In this document: positions 25,020 to 33,668 of the stretch, piece by piece | How positions within the stretch are numbered: the first letter of the stretch is position 1 | Layout: each line of letters opens with the position of its first letter | NCBI GenBank assembly: GCA_020845805.1 | Contig: JADLFD010000354.1 | Coordinates: forward strand, 1-40,503 | Length of the DNA: 40,503 nt | Direction of reading: 5' to 3' | Source: Verrucomicrobiales bacterium | GTDB taxonomy: Bacteria; Verrucomicrobiota; Verrucomicrobiia; Limisphaerales; CAIMTB01 | Notes under the pieces: model-generated | The model's input: the letters and a program-made list of their open reading frames with translations, nothing else | Database searches by the model: none | Told to the model about the DNA's origin: nothing | Position numbers and translations under genes: made by a program

Positions 25020-25787
25020 TCAGTCGGATTTCACTGGACCGCTCGGGCCCGCCCCGGAGCCCGCAATCCCAGGGCGCGCGTCGTTCCAGCGGTACCCGAT
25101 CCCGTGCACCGTCAGGATCCACGCCGGATCCGCCGGGTCATCCTCCAGTTTCTGCCGCAATTGCACCACGTGCTTGTCGACGGTGCGCGTCGTGGGAAAG
25201 GCCGTCACCCCCCAGACCCGATCCAGAAACGTCTCACGACGGATCACCTGCCCCGGCATCTCCAGCAGCATGGCCAGCATGGCAAATTCCTTGGCCGTGA
25301 GGACCACTTCCCGCCCCGCCTTCCAGGCACGCCGGCCCGCGAGATCCACCTTCAGATCACCCCATTGCACCTCCCCCAGCGCCGCGTCGGTCGGCCTCCG
25401 CCGCAACAGCGCACGAACCCGGGCGAGCAATTCATCCCGACTGAACGGTTTCACCAGGTAATCGTCCGCCCCCAGATCGAGCCCGTGAACGCGGTCCCCC
25501 ACCTGCCCGCGCGCGGTGAGCATCAGGATCCGCCCGGGAAAACCCTGCCGCCGCAGCGCCTCGCACACCGAGAAGCCGTCGAGCCTGGGCATCATCAGAT
25601 CGAGCAGCACCAGGTCGGGCGATTCCTCGATCGCACGACGCAGCCCCGCCTCCCCGTCGTTCGCGGTCAAGACACGGTATCCATGACGCGCGAGACAATC
25701 GTGGAGCACGGTGCGCATCGCCAACTCATCCTCCACGACGAGGATGCGTTCACGGATTTCGTCTCGCTCAAGTGAGGTCGGGTTCAT
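25020..25787 (-). CDS. OmpR/PhoB-type response regulator
   Basis: A 255-aa regulator. The receiver domain (residues 14-130) has acidic pocket E19/D20, phospho-acceptor D63 in 'LLDLMMP', switch T91 and K113 in 'DDYLVKPF'. The winged-helix DNA-binding domain (about 145-240) has the family ending 'VHGIGYRWN'. It starts at ATG 25787, 20 bp inside the end of the sensor-kinase gene, so the pair is translationally coupled. Targets are unknown; the envelope genes upstream (TPR and hook-like proteins) are the nearest candidates. Confidence 0.95.
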   Translation of the reverse strand: MNPTSLERDEIRERILVVEDELAMRTVLHDCLARHGYRVLTANDGEAGLRRAIEESPDLVLLDLMMPRLDGFSVCEALRRQGFPGRILMLTARGQVGDRVHGLDLGADDYLVKPFSRDELLARVRALLRRRPTDAALGEVQWGDLKVDLAGRRAWKAGREVVLTAKEFAMLAMLLEMPGQVIRRETFLDRVWGVTAFPTTRTVDKHVVQLRQKLEDDPADPAWILTVHGIGYRWNDARPGIAGSGAGPSGPVKSD

Positions 25788-27822
25788 GCGTGGAGGCGAG
25801 GGGTAGGGTGACCGTAAACCGCGCGCCAGCTCCCACCTGGCTCGAGACGACGATGCTGCCGGCATGCGCTTCGACGATGCGTTTGCTTAAGGCGAGACCC
25901 AAACCAACTCCGGCCGTCTCCCGTCGGAGCTCCGTTCCGCGTCGGTAAAAGCGCTCGAAAATGCGCGCGTGTTCCGACTCGGGAATACCCTGCCCCTGGT
26001 CGGCAACCCAAAGTCGTGCCGCTGGACCCGCGGGGCGCGGACGGACGGCAGGATGCCCGTTCGGGGCCGGCTCGTCCTGGGTGCCAACGGACAATCCGAC
26101 ACGTACCACCGCGCCGTCGGGCGAATGCTTCACCGCGTTGTCCACCAGGTTGACGACCACTTGCTGCAGGGCGTTGGCATCCGCTGCCGCCACGACGGGC
26201 ACTTCCGGAACCTCGACCTCCAGCCGCACTCCTCGATCCGCCGCCATCGCACGCAGGCTCTCCACCGGCGCCAGCACCACCTCGCGCAGGTCCACCGCCC
26301 GCCGGTCGAGACCGCCATCCCCCTGCCCCATTCGCGCATGACGCAGCACGTTTTCCACCAGTCGGCCCAGGCGTTGCGCTTCACGCAGAATCAGACGGGG
26401 ATAACCCCCACTTCCCTCCGCTTCGCGCGAAGGACCGTCCATCAACTCCTCCGCCATCAATCTCACGGCGGCCAACGGCGCACGCAGCTCGTGCGAGACA
26501 CTCGCCATGAAATCCGACTGCTGCGCCGCCAGCCCGCGCTCGCGATGATACGATCGCAGGGCGGTCACCACCGCGAAGATGCAGAGCGCGCTCGCCAGGG
26601 CCACCAGCACACCGAAGATCCGGGCCCGGGCCCGGATGGGCTGATGAAAGACGTCCAGGTCCCCAATCGACAGGCGCACTTCCAGTCCGGGATCGTCGAA
26701 GCCGGGCAGCTCGGCCCGGGCCAGAAACTCCCCCGGCACGGCCGGTTCCGGTCGCTGCCGCGCAATAAGATGCCCCGCCACCATCACCTGAGCGTCCAAG
26801 CCCACCGGTAACCGATGTGCCGCCAGCATGGTCACCACACGGTTGGATAACACGGATTCCGGACACCACCGCACCCAGGTGCCATCCGTGACGGGTTGGA
26901 CATATTGCAGCACGTTCGTGCCCCCAGAAGACAACCAACTCGCCGCCGGTGGCGTTGGCATTCGCGGGATCGCCTGGCGCACCGACTCCTGCCACGCCGA
27001 CACGCGACGCCACTCGGCCACCAACTTCGGCTCGAGCCCCTCGCTCTCCTTCAGGAAAGACTCGGGGATGGTGCGGCGAATCAGGGCGCGCTCGGCCAGG
27101 AGGTTCAGCCAGGCGCTTCGTCCTTCGGCCACCTGGCGATCCACGTCCGCGGCTTGGAGCAGCGCGCGGGCCGCCAGGACGTCGAGTGCCAGGCCCGTTT
27201 CACCCGCTTGCACCGCGTCCCCCTGGAACACCTCCTCCAGCCATGGTTTCGCTTCCCCGGTGCGCCCCACCTGAACCAGGCAACGCCCCAGACGAAAGAC
27301 CACCGCGCGACGCCACCCGGCTCCTTCGGACGCGGACACCAGGCGCGCCCACCGCATCACCGCGTCGGACCGTCGTTCCGGATCACGCTCGGCGACCACC
27401 GCTGCCTCCCACTCCTCACGCCACGGTGGAGGCAACGTCAGCGGATGAAACGGCTCCCCGGCCGCCGCTGCTTCCGGCCCCGGTGGGTACGATCCGTCCG
27501 CGGAAAACAGGCGCGCCGGGCCCGGCCACAGCGAGTGACCCAGCGCCTGGAGTTCCGGGCCTTTCGGATGCCGACTCATGGCCTCGACCTCGGACCACGA
27601 GGGCAAGGGGGGTTCCAACAAGGCGCGAGCCACCTGAGCCGCCAGTTGCTGCGCTTGGTCGGGTGCCGCGCGCCGCGCGTCCACCAAGGCCAGATCCTCC
27701 TCGCGCCGCAGCGAGTGCAATCCGAAGGCGCCCAGCAACAGCGCCGGCAGGATCCCCAGAAGACCGAGCCCCCAGGCCCGCCACGCGCCACGATCCTCGC
27801 GGCTTGTCTCCCTGCGATTCAT
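25768..27822 (-). CDS. Membrane sensor histidine kinase with large extracytoplasmic domain
   Basis: A 684-aa kinase. TM1 is at about 16-37 and TM2 at about 401-423, enclosing a ~360-residue sensor that has an alpha-helical, TPR-like stretch (about 150-290: 'VFRLGRCLVQVGRTGEAKPW') before a mixed domain. HisKA follows with H444 in 'SVSHELRAPL', then HATPase: N-box 'NLVDNAVKHS', G1 'DQGQGIP', F-box 'FERFYRRG', G2 'GVGLGLALSK'. All catalytic motifs are intact. The ATG at 27822 is preferred over one 20 codons upstream because the latter adds an Arg-rich tail. The signal is unknown. Confidence 0.93.
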   Translation of the reverse strand: MNRRETSREDRGAWRAWGLGLLGILPALLLGAFGLHSLRREEDLALVDARRAAPDQAQQLAAQVARALLEPPLPSWSEVEAMSRHPKGPELQALGHSLWPGPARLFSADGSYPPGPEAAAAGEPFHPLTLPPPWREEWEAAVVAERDPERRSDAVMRWARLVSASEGAGWRRAVVFRLGRCLVQVGRTGEAKPWLEEVFQGDAVQAGETGLALDVLAARALLQAADVDRQVAEGRSAWLNLLAERALIRRTIPESFLKESEGLEPKLVAEWRRVSAWQESVRQAIPRMPTPPAASWLSSGGTNVLQYVQPVTDGTWVRWCPESVLSNRVVTMLAAHRLPVGLDAQVMVAGHLIARQRPEPAVPGEFLARAELPGFDDPGLEVRLSIGDLDVFHQPIRARARIFGVLVALASALCIFAVVTALRSYHRERGLAAQQSDFMASVSHELRAPLAAVRLMAEELMDGPSREAEGSGGYPRLILREAQRLGRLVENVLRHARMGQGDGGLDRRAVDLREVVLAPVESLRAMAADRGVRLEVEVPEVPVVAAADANALQQVVVNLVDNAVKHSPDGAVVRVGLSVGTQDEPAPNGHPAVRPRPAGPAARLWVADQGQGIPESEHARIFERFYRRGTELRRETAGVGLGLALSKRIVEAHAGSIVVSSQVGAGARFTVTLPLASTHEPDLT

Positions 27823-28009
27823 GGTCTGGCGGCCACCGTATCGACCCCGCCGAGAAGCGCGAGTCGCGAGCACCTCAGGCACGCGTGCCTCCCCTTCGCC
27901 ACCTCGGCCGTCCCCCCAGCCCCGCGCCCCAGGCGCCCCTTCCCCAGGCCGATCGGAACAGAGGCGCCGGACACTTCAGGCAGGTGCGTTGCCTTCGCCT
28001 TCAGTCGCT

Positions 28010-29281
28010 TCACCGGGTGGATTGCAGCTTTTCCCACTGGGTGTTCGTGGCGTCGATCTCCGCGCGCAAGCGATCCAACTCCTCGCGAAGCAACGTCTGA
28101 CTCACCTCCAGTCGCTTGCGATAGGTCTCCTGAAAATACTGCTCCGCCACATTGAGCAACCGGCGATAGGCCTGTTCTCTCTCCTTCTGGTCCGCTTCTG
28201 AAACCGTCCTTGTCGCCGTCTGCTTGGCCATCTCCACCTCGTCGACCAGGCGCAGCAGCGCTGGATCCTTCACCATGCGTGTCGGGATCAGCGTGAACGA
28301 AACGTTCTCCGTGGCCCGCAGTTCCCGGCTCACCTCGCGTAACTCCCGGTTGACCCGTGTCGCCTCCGAGCGTAGTTCGGCCAACGCCATCCCCAGGGCC
28401 CCCAACTCTCCTTCCCGACGCAGGGCGGCGGGATCAGTCGGCGTCGGCGTCACGGGAGGGGAGACGGCTGGCGGCATCAGGCCATACCGTCGCATGAGCT
28501 CCGGAGACATGGTCATGGTGGTCCCCGCTGGCGTGCTCGAGTTGGGGTCGGCGGCTTCCGCGTTCGACGAGGCAATGTCGAGGCCGTAGCGCTTGCGCAG
28601 CTCCGGCGACATCCCGAAACCGGGCTGGGAACCCGCCTGGCTCGGAGTCGGTGTCGGAGTCGCGCTCGGCATCAGCCCATAACGCCGCATCAGTTCAGGC
28701 GACATGACGTACCGCTGACTGGTCGAGGCGTCGGGTTGCGCAGGCGCCGGAGTGCCCCCCTCACGACGCGTCTCTCCCGGCATCCCCGAGGATCCCGCGC
28801 CGGTGCTGGGCGCCCCGAGCCGGGCGGAGGCGTCCGCCGCCAACCGAGCGAGCTCCGATTGATCCGGAAACTCCTGGATGACGCGGAGGTAGGCGGACAA
28901 CGCCTCGTCCTGCTTGGCTTGAAAGCGAAGAATCTCGCCGATACGAAACCAGGCGTGCGCGGCACTTTTGCGCACGTTCTGATATTGGTCGACCACCGCT
29001 CGATAATGCTCCAGCGCTTGGCTGGGATCGGCATCGCCTTCCTCGGCGACCTTGCCCGAAGCCAGCTCGTCAGCAACCACGGTGGAGGCGGGCGCCTCGA
29101 CGGCCGATGTCCCCGCCGGAGCCTCCGCGGAAAGGGGTGCTGACTCCGCTCCGCTTGGAACCCCGCCGAGAAGAAGGAGTCCGGCGGCGACCCACGCTGC
29201 GCTCAGGGGGCCCAAGGAACCTCGAAACGTGACCGCCAGTGCCGGCGCTGCTTTGCTTGGATCGGGAAAAGGAGCGTTCAT
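28010..29281 (-). CDS. Exported TPR protein with three MSPEL-motif repeats
   Basis: A 423-aa exported protein of no named family. It has a signal peptide ('SAAWVAAGLLLLGGVPSGAES'), then a TPR pair at about 85-155 ('ALEHYRAVVDQYQNVRKSAA', 'AWFRIGEILRFQAKQDEALS'), then a Pro/Thr/Ser linker holding three copies of an 11-residue motif, MSPELMRRYGL, at about 193-203, 224-234 and 258-268 (the middle copy reads MSPELRKRYGL). The C-terminal 130 residues are charged coiled coil ('ELRSEATRVNRELREVSREL'). The start at 29281 gives the signal peptide. The kinase gene follows after 187 bp and the hook-like gene ends 135 bp upstream. The short motif may be a binding peptide. Confidence 0.8.
   Translation of the reverse strand: MNAPFPDPSKAAPALAVTFRGSLGPLSAAWVAAGLLLLGGVPSGAESAPLSAEAPAGTSAVEAPASTVVADELASGKVAEEGDADPSQALEHYRAVVDQYQNVRKSAAHAWFRIGEILRFQAKQDEALSAYLRVIQEFPDQSELARLAADASARLGAPSTGAGSSGMPGETRREGGTPAPAQPDASTSQRYVMSPELMRRYGLMPSATPTPTPSQAGSQPGFGMSPELRKRYGLDIASSNAEAADPNSSTPAGTTMTMSPELMRRYGLMPPAVSPPVTPTPTDPAALRREGELGALGMALAELRSEATRVNRELREVSRELRATENVSFTLIPTRMVKDPALLRLVDEVEMAKQTATRTVSEADQKEREQAYRRLLNVAEQYFQETYRKRLEVSQTLLREELDRLRAEIDATNTQWEKLQSTR
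28478..28705 (-). repeat. Coding repeat: three MSPEL(M/R)(R/K)RYGL motifs
   Basis: Three copies of an 11-residue motif separated by low-complexity linkers of about 20 and 23 residues inside the TPR protein. Copies 1 and 3 have identical residues and are followed by 'MP'; copy 2 has two conservative changes and lacks the second Met. Confidence 0.8.
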
Positions 29282-29416
29282 GACCGGACCACGGTGGCAG
29301 GGACCTGCCGACGAGTTGTTCCGGTCTTGTAACTTCTGATGCTGCCTGACCTGGAATCGCACCGACGGACCGGCGGCCCACGTGACCCCAGTCCGGTCGT
29401 CCGCGGAAACCACGGC

Positions 29417-31465
29417 CTACTGGCCCAGAGAGAAATCCACACGTCCCCCCGGTTGCACCAGGCGCAACCGATAGAAACGCCCCTGAAAAGCCTCCGGAGC
29501 GAGGTCGAAGATTGTGGTATTGGACGCCACGGAATCCCCCTCCGTGCTCCACCGGTCCCTCCAATCCCAGTACGATTCGGAGGGGAAGTACCGAGCCCAG
29601 GGCTTCCAGGTCTGAAGATTGTCCGACACTTCGATGAGGCCCGGCCGATCGTAGATGCCCAACAGATCGATTTGCGCCGCGCGACGTCCCGCCAAGTCCG
29701 GCACGCCCCAGTCAATCGTGGGCAGGAGCTCCAGCGTGGAAGCTCGGACTGACCCCATGCTTCGTTCGGCCGGTGGCAACCAGTGGATCCCCGGGGCGTT
29801 GTTCGATCCACCTGGAACCCGGTACTGATGCAGGGCGACCTTTTCCAACGTCAACGGATCCACGATTCCGGCCAGGACCAGACGGGCGCCCTGGACCTCC
29901 GAGCCATCGGCATAATGCTGCCTCAGCCATCCCTCATAATCGAAGGTGGTCTGGGGGGATCCTTTGCCTTCCACCAGCGCAGGAAGTCGCACGTCGCCCA
30001 GCGTGGAAGCGTGCGACGGCAGGGTTCCCTGCACACGCCACCCGAAACCAGTTTCGAGGTAGCCCTCCGCCGACCACTTAAACTGCCCCCAGCGTGTAAA
30101 ATTCAGTTCCCCGGAAACCGGGTGGCGAATGACGAAGAACCCCTTGCCCGACAGGGCGAGCGATTCGGCCCGCGTCACGAGTACGTGTGCCCCTTGGAGA
30201 AAGGACGAGGTTCGTTCCATGAATTCGCGAATGGCACGCGACAGAAACCGGGGGTCGATGGCACCGGCTTGGATGCTGGTTCTCGGCTCGCCCGAGGCCA
30301 AAATGGGATCGGCATCCCACGCCTCGGATTCAGGGGTCATCTCAAAGAAGAAGTCCCCGGCGTCCACGAGTAACTCCGGGTGACGGAAGTAGAGAAACGC
30401 GAGTCGGGAATCATAGGTCTCAGTCCCATCCGTCCATGAGAACCCCAGGACGCCATCGGACCGGACCATGCCGCCCGACAAGGCCAGCGTCGGCTGCGCC
30501 GGATCCGGCGAGGTGAACGGGTCGGAGCGGTGCAGATCCGCCCGATCCCGCGCCAGGGAGGAGGCGTAACCCTGAACGCGATAGCCCCTCAGCGCAGTCA
30601 CCAGCCAGCCGTCCGAATCCCATTTGAGCATCCCGCAGCGGGTGACGTAGCGCTTGCCCGAGTCCGGATCGCGTACCTCGAGGAATCCGGGGCCCTCGAG
30701 AGTCAGGGCCAGTTCCAATCCCACGCGTAGAGGCGAGACACGAGCCGCTCCCCGATCGGCCGGATCAACCCAGGTCACTCGAATCCCGGGTTGCACGCGC
30801 TCGATAAAGCCGGGAGCCAATTTCACCGCACCATCCGGGATGGGCTGGAACGGCGACTCCACGCCCTCCGGAACACGGCGGTTGATCCACACTTCTTCGG
30901 AGAGACGCACCACATCGGTGGGTGCCGCGGGGGTCCACAATCCGATCCGAGCCACGACGTTCGAGGTGCCATTGCCGGGCGCAGCCCAAATCCGGCCATC
31001 TGCATTGATATAAAATGACATCGGCGACCACACGCCCTCCGGGGTCCGGGGAATCGGCACTTGCACGTCCCCGCGCTGGCGCCCCGTGGCATCGAAACCC
31101 TGCACACGCGCCCCGCTCCAACTCAGCAAGTAACCCTCCTGATCCCAATAGAACTGACCGGTGCGCAGAAGTCGTTGCCGGTCGATGCTCCCCTCGCGTT
31201 GACGGATGAGTAGGTAACCCTCACCGAGAACTGCGACGTCCGTACTAACTTGGGTCGAAACGCAATCGCACCCGGCAGGGATGGGGACCGGCTCTGGAGG
31301 GAAAGGCGCCACGGACTGGATCTCGCCGAGAGGCAAGAATTGCCCACGGAGGTCCGTGAGCACCTCGGCGGAAGTGGATGCCGGCGCGATGACGAACGCC
31401 GCCAGGGCCAACACGAGACTTAGGAGACGCCAGCCCCTCTTGCTGGCAGTAGGCAGATCTTTCAT
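29417..31465 (-). CDS. Exported protein of three flagellar-hook-like (FlgE/FlgG-type) units
   Basis: A 682-aa exported protein with a signal peptide ending near 'STSAE' (residue 34). Three units recur. Each opens with the hook-family pattern G-x-G-(F/Y)-hydrophobic...TR-x-G-x-F-x-W...G-(Y/W)-L...VQG: 'LGEGYLLIR ... RTGQFYWDQEGYLL ... ARVQG' (74-122), 'LEGPGFLEVR ... TRCGMLKWDSDGWL ... YRVQG' (250-299), 'SGKGFFVIR ... TRWGQFKWSAEGYL ... WRVQG' (439-480). Each continues with the 'DG-x-(I/L) ... (R)L' strand pair and closes with a segment like 'IQAGAIDP' or 'GSVRASTLEL'. The last 75 residues form the verrucomicrobial 'VSDNLQTW ... RFYRLRL' module. Real hook proteins are Sec-independent and this one is not, so it is a hook-fold relative with another role. 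Confidence 0.8.
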   Translation of the reverse strand: MKDLPTASKRGWRLLSLVLALAAFVIAPASTSAEVLTDLRGQFLPLGEIQSVAPFPPEPVPIPAGCDCVSTQVSTDVAVLGEGYLLIRQREGSIDRQRLLRTGQFYWDQEGYLLSWSGARVQGFDATGRQRGDVQVPIPRTPEGVWSPMSFYINADGRIWAAPGNGTSNVVARIGLWTPAAPTDVVRLSEEVWINRRVPEGVESPFQPIPDGAVKLAPGFIERVQPGIRVTWVDPADRGAARVSPLRVGLELALTLEGPGFLEVRDPDSGKRYVTRCGMLKWDSDGWLVTALRGYRVQGYASSLARDRADLHRSDPFTSPDPAQPTLALSGGMVRSDGVLGFSWTDGTETYDSRLAFLYFRHPELLVDAGDFFFEMTPESEAWDADPILASGEPRTSIQAGAIDPRFLSRAIREFMERTSSFLQGAHVLVTRAESLALSGKGFFVIRHPVSGELNFTRWGQFKWSAEGYLETGFGWRVQGTLPSHASTLGDVRLPALVEGKGSPQTTFDYEGWLRQHYADGSEVQGARLVLAGIVDPLTLEKVALHQYRVPGGSNNAPGIHWLPPAERSMGSVRASTLELLPTIDWGVPDLAGRRAAQIDLLGIYDRPGLIEVSDNLQTWKPWARYFPSESYWDWRDRWSTEGDSVASNTTIFDLAPEAFQGRFYRLRLVQPGGRVDFSLGQ

Positions 31466-31501
31466 GAGCAATGCTCTTCCCGCTCAGAAAGCAGCTCCCA
31501 T

Positions 31502-31575
31502 GCCGCCCGTCACCAAGGTCTGTCCTCGGTGTCATCGCCCCGCGCTGTCCGATGCACCGCCACTCACCGACGGCG
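31502..31575 (+). repeat. Partial repeat unit
   Basis: Starts GCCGCCCGTCACCAAGGTCT and matches 32291-32365 at all but a handful of positions, including one single-base indel. It shows that the repeat family extends beyond the 258-bp duplication. Confidence 0.8.
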
Positions 31576-31709
31576 CCGAAAGCTCGGCGATCGCCCAAAC
31601 TGACTGCCATGCGTCCCCTCTGCGTCCCTTCCCTCTGCTTCCCTCCTCGGTAACTCTGTGGATCCCCCCCCACTTCTCGGGTAAAGCCCTTCCAAGCCTC
31701 CCGGCCCTG

Positions 31710-31747
31710 ATCTTCCTGCCCCCATTTTCCTGCCTGATTCTGTCCCC
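31710..31747 (+). repeat. Short degenerate tandem repeat
   Basis: ATCTTCCTGCCCCC, ATTTTCCTGCCTG, ATTCTGTCCCC: three successive units of 11-14 bp on the theme ATTTTCCTGCC. Confidence 0.6.
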
Positions 31748-31756
31748 GGCTTTTCC

Positions 31757-31800
31757 GCACAACCTCAGAGATCCACCGAGAGCGCAGAGATTCACAGACA
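31757..31800 (-). repeat. Inverted copy of the CTCTGTGGAT-type motif
   Basis: CAACCTCAGAGATCCACCGA and the following AGCGCAGAGATTCACAGA are reverse-complement relatives of the CGGTGG...CTCTGTGGAT motif that ends the direct units. It allows the island to fold on itself. Confidence 0.5.
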
Positions 31801-31856
31801 GACCCAACTTCCCAGGTCCCTCGCCCCCCCTTTCCTCCCCTCTGTCCCTCGGTGGT

Positions 31857-32064
31857 CTCTGTGGATGGATCTCCAAAGGCTAACCCTCAACCCCAGCCGG
31901 TCGGTGGCGCGGGTCAAGAGATGTTCCCGAGGCCTGTCCTCACCAGCAGGAAGCCTCCGCCAGGCGGCCGCTTCTGGGCCGAACTCCCCTTCTCCCCAGG
32001 CCCAGGACCCCAGCCGCCTGCACCCTCAAACCGCCGCCCACCACCAAGGTCTGTCCTCGGTGTC
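31857..32064 (+). repeat. 208-bp direct repeat, copy A
   Basis: Runs from CTCTGTGGATGGATCTCC to TCTGTCCTCGGTGTC and is near-identical to copy B 258 bp further on, including the central GTCAAGAnATGTTCCCGAGG. Confidence 0.9.
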
Positions 32065-32114
32065 GCGTCCCTTCCCTCTGAATCCCTCCTCGGTGTCCCT
32101 CGGCGGTCGGTGCT

Positions 32115-32322
32115 CTCTGTGGATGGATCTCCAAACCCCGACCCTCGACCCCTGCCGGTCGGTGGCGCGGGTCAAGAAATGTTCCCGAGGCCTGTCCTCA
32201 CCAGCAGGAAGCCTCCGCCAGGCGGCCGCTTCTGGGCCGAACTCCCCCTCTCCCCAGGCCCAGGACCCCAGCCGCCTGCACCCTGAAACCGCCGCCCGTC
32301 ACCAAGGTCTGTCCTCGGTGTC
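32115..32322 (+). repeat. 208-bp direct repeat, copy B
   Basis: Second copy of the 258-bp-period duplication. Its right flank continues into sequence shared with 31502-31575, so B carries more of the ancestral unit than A. Confidence 0.9.
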
Positions 32323-32532
32323 ATCGCCCCGGCGCTGTCCGATGCGCCGCCATCCACCGACGACGTAAATGGCCACAAATCGTCCCGGCCGATCGCCATG
32401 CATCCCCGCCGCTTCCCTCGTCGGTGTTCCTCGGTGGTTTCTGTGGATGGATCCCCAAACCCCAACCCCGCTGGTCGGTGGCACAGGTCAGGGATTCCCT
32501 TTGGGGCGTGTCCCGGGAATGGTCAGGGCGCC

Positions 32533-33657
32533 GTGCGCATTCTGATCGTCCCGGACAAATTCAAAGGCACTCTCGACGCTGCCCGAGTGGCCAAAGCCAT
32601 CGCCGCAGGCTGGCACGCGGCGCGCCCCAAAGATGTCATTCACACTCTGCCCATGAGCGACGGGGGCGACGGCTTTGGAACGGTTTTGGGCGACCTCCTC
32701 GGCGCCGAACTGCGCCGAACTCGCACGTTGGATGCCGCGGGCCGACCCCGGACTGCCCGTTGGTGGTGGTCCTCCCGCCGAGGCACGGCGGTCATCGAAA
32801 CGGCGCAATCCAACGGCCTCGCCCTCCTGCCCCCAGGCCACTATCACCCCTTCGACCTCGATACACGTGGAGTCGCACCGATTTTACGAGCCGCCCTGGC
32901 AGCCGGGGCTCGATCCTGCCTGCTGGGAGTCGGCGGCAGCGCAACCAACGATGGAGGGTTCGGCCTCGCCCTCGCCCTGGGATGGCAGTTCCTGGACCCG
33001 CAAGGCCGCGCCCTCTCCCGTTGGACCGACCTCGACCAATTGTCGGAGTTGATCCCGCCTGCCCAATCCCTGCCTCCCTGCCAATTCGTCGTCGCCACCG
33101 ATGTCAGCAATCCGCTGCTCGGCCCGCACGGTGCCTCGAGAGTATACGGCCCCCAGAAGGGTCTGAAACCTGAGGACTTCTCCAAGTCCGAGGCATGCCT
33201 GCGGCAGTTGGCGAAGGTCGTGAAACGCTCCCTCGGTTTCGATAGTCGATCCCCCGGTTCAGGAGCCGCAGGCGGACTCGGCTTCGGTCTCCAGGCGTTT
33301 CTTGGCGCACGTCGGGAACTGGGCTTCGACGTGTTCGCCCGGATGTCGAAACTCGATGCCCGGCTGGAACGGTGTGATCTGGTGATCACCGGCGAAGGAA
33401 GCGCGGATCGTTCCACATTGATGGGAAAGGGCGTGGGCCAGCTGCTCGCGGCCTGCGAACGCCACCCACGCCCGGTGATCCTGCTGGCCGGCAGAACCGA
33501 CCTCGGCGCCAAGTTACCGTCGGGTCTCATCGCCTCGGGCAACCTCCTGGATCACGTAGGAGAACGTGCCGCCTTGGAGCACACCGCCCGCAGTTTGCGC
33601 TCGCTGGCACGCCACACTGCCTCACACTTCCAATCGCTGCCCGGAAATCGGCGCTGA
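32533..33657 (+). CDS. Glycerate kinase (GlxK/GarK type)
   Basis: A 374-aa kinase that phosphorylates D-glycerate (2- or 3-phosphoglycerate product not decidable here), feeding glycolysis from glyoxylate, serine or glucarate breakdown. Family motifs: 'ILIVPDKFKGTLDA' at the N-terminus, 'PMSDGGDGFG' (about 47-56), 'GVGGSATNDGGFG' (about 137-149), 'TDVSNPLLGPHGAS', 'GSGAAGGLGFGL' and 'DLVITGEGSADRSTL'. The GTG at 32533 begins directly at the conserved first strand; an in-frame ATG at 32398 lies in the repeat island and would add 45 unrelated residues. It is convergent with the vWA gene, 11 bp apart. Confidence 0.94.
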   Translation: MRILIVPDKFKGTLDAARVAKAIAAGWHAARPKDVIHTLPMSDGGDGFGTVLGDLLGAELRRTRTLDAAGRPRTARWWWSSRRGTAVIETAQSNGLALLPPGHYHPFDLDTRGVAPILRAALAAGARSCLLGVGGSATNDGGFGLALALGWQFLDPQGRALSRWTDLDQLSELIPPAQSLPPCQFVVATDVSNPLLGPHGASRVYGPQKGLKPEDFSKSEACLRQLAKVVKRSLGFDSRSPGSGAAGGLGFGLQAFLGARRELGFDVFARMSKLDARLERCDLVITGEGSADRSTLMGKGVGQLLAACERHPRPVILLAGRTDLGAKLPSGLIASGNLLDHVGERAALEHTARSLRSLARHTASHFQSLPGNRR

Positions 33658-33668
33658 GCCGCAAACGC

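Larger units (their letters stand above)
31466..32532. repeat. Noncoding repeat island, about 1.07 kb
   Basis: This is the largest gene-free stretch. It contains two 208-bp direct repeats (31857-32064 and 32115-32322), a third partial unit (31502-31575, matching 32291-32365), four copies of a CTCGGT...CTCTGTGGAT motif, an inverted copy of that motif, and a short ATTTTCCTGCC tandem array. Open frames here are repeat artefacts. It separates divergent genes, so promoters for the glycerate kinase and hook-like genes should lie at its edges, but I cannot identify them. Confidence 0.8.

Noticed and set aside
24998-25020. Hairpin (ACGCCCCACG/CGTGGGCGT) at the end of the response-regulator gene.
   Set aside because: One bulge, no T-tract, and it touches the stop codon; too weak to call a terminator.
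29417-31465. A true flagellar hook gene.
   Set aside because: It has a Sec signal, three fused units and no flagellar neighbours, so a functional hook subunit is unlikely.
31852-32368. Two plus-strand open frames of about 145-167 codons with internal repeats.
   Set aside because: They are translations of the noncoding direct repeats in two frames; neither has a start context or protein-like composition.
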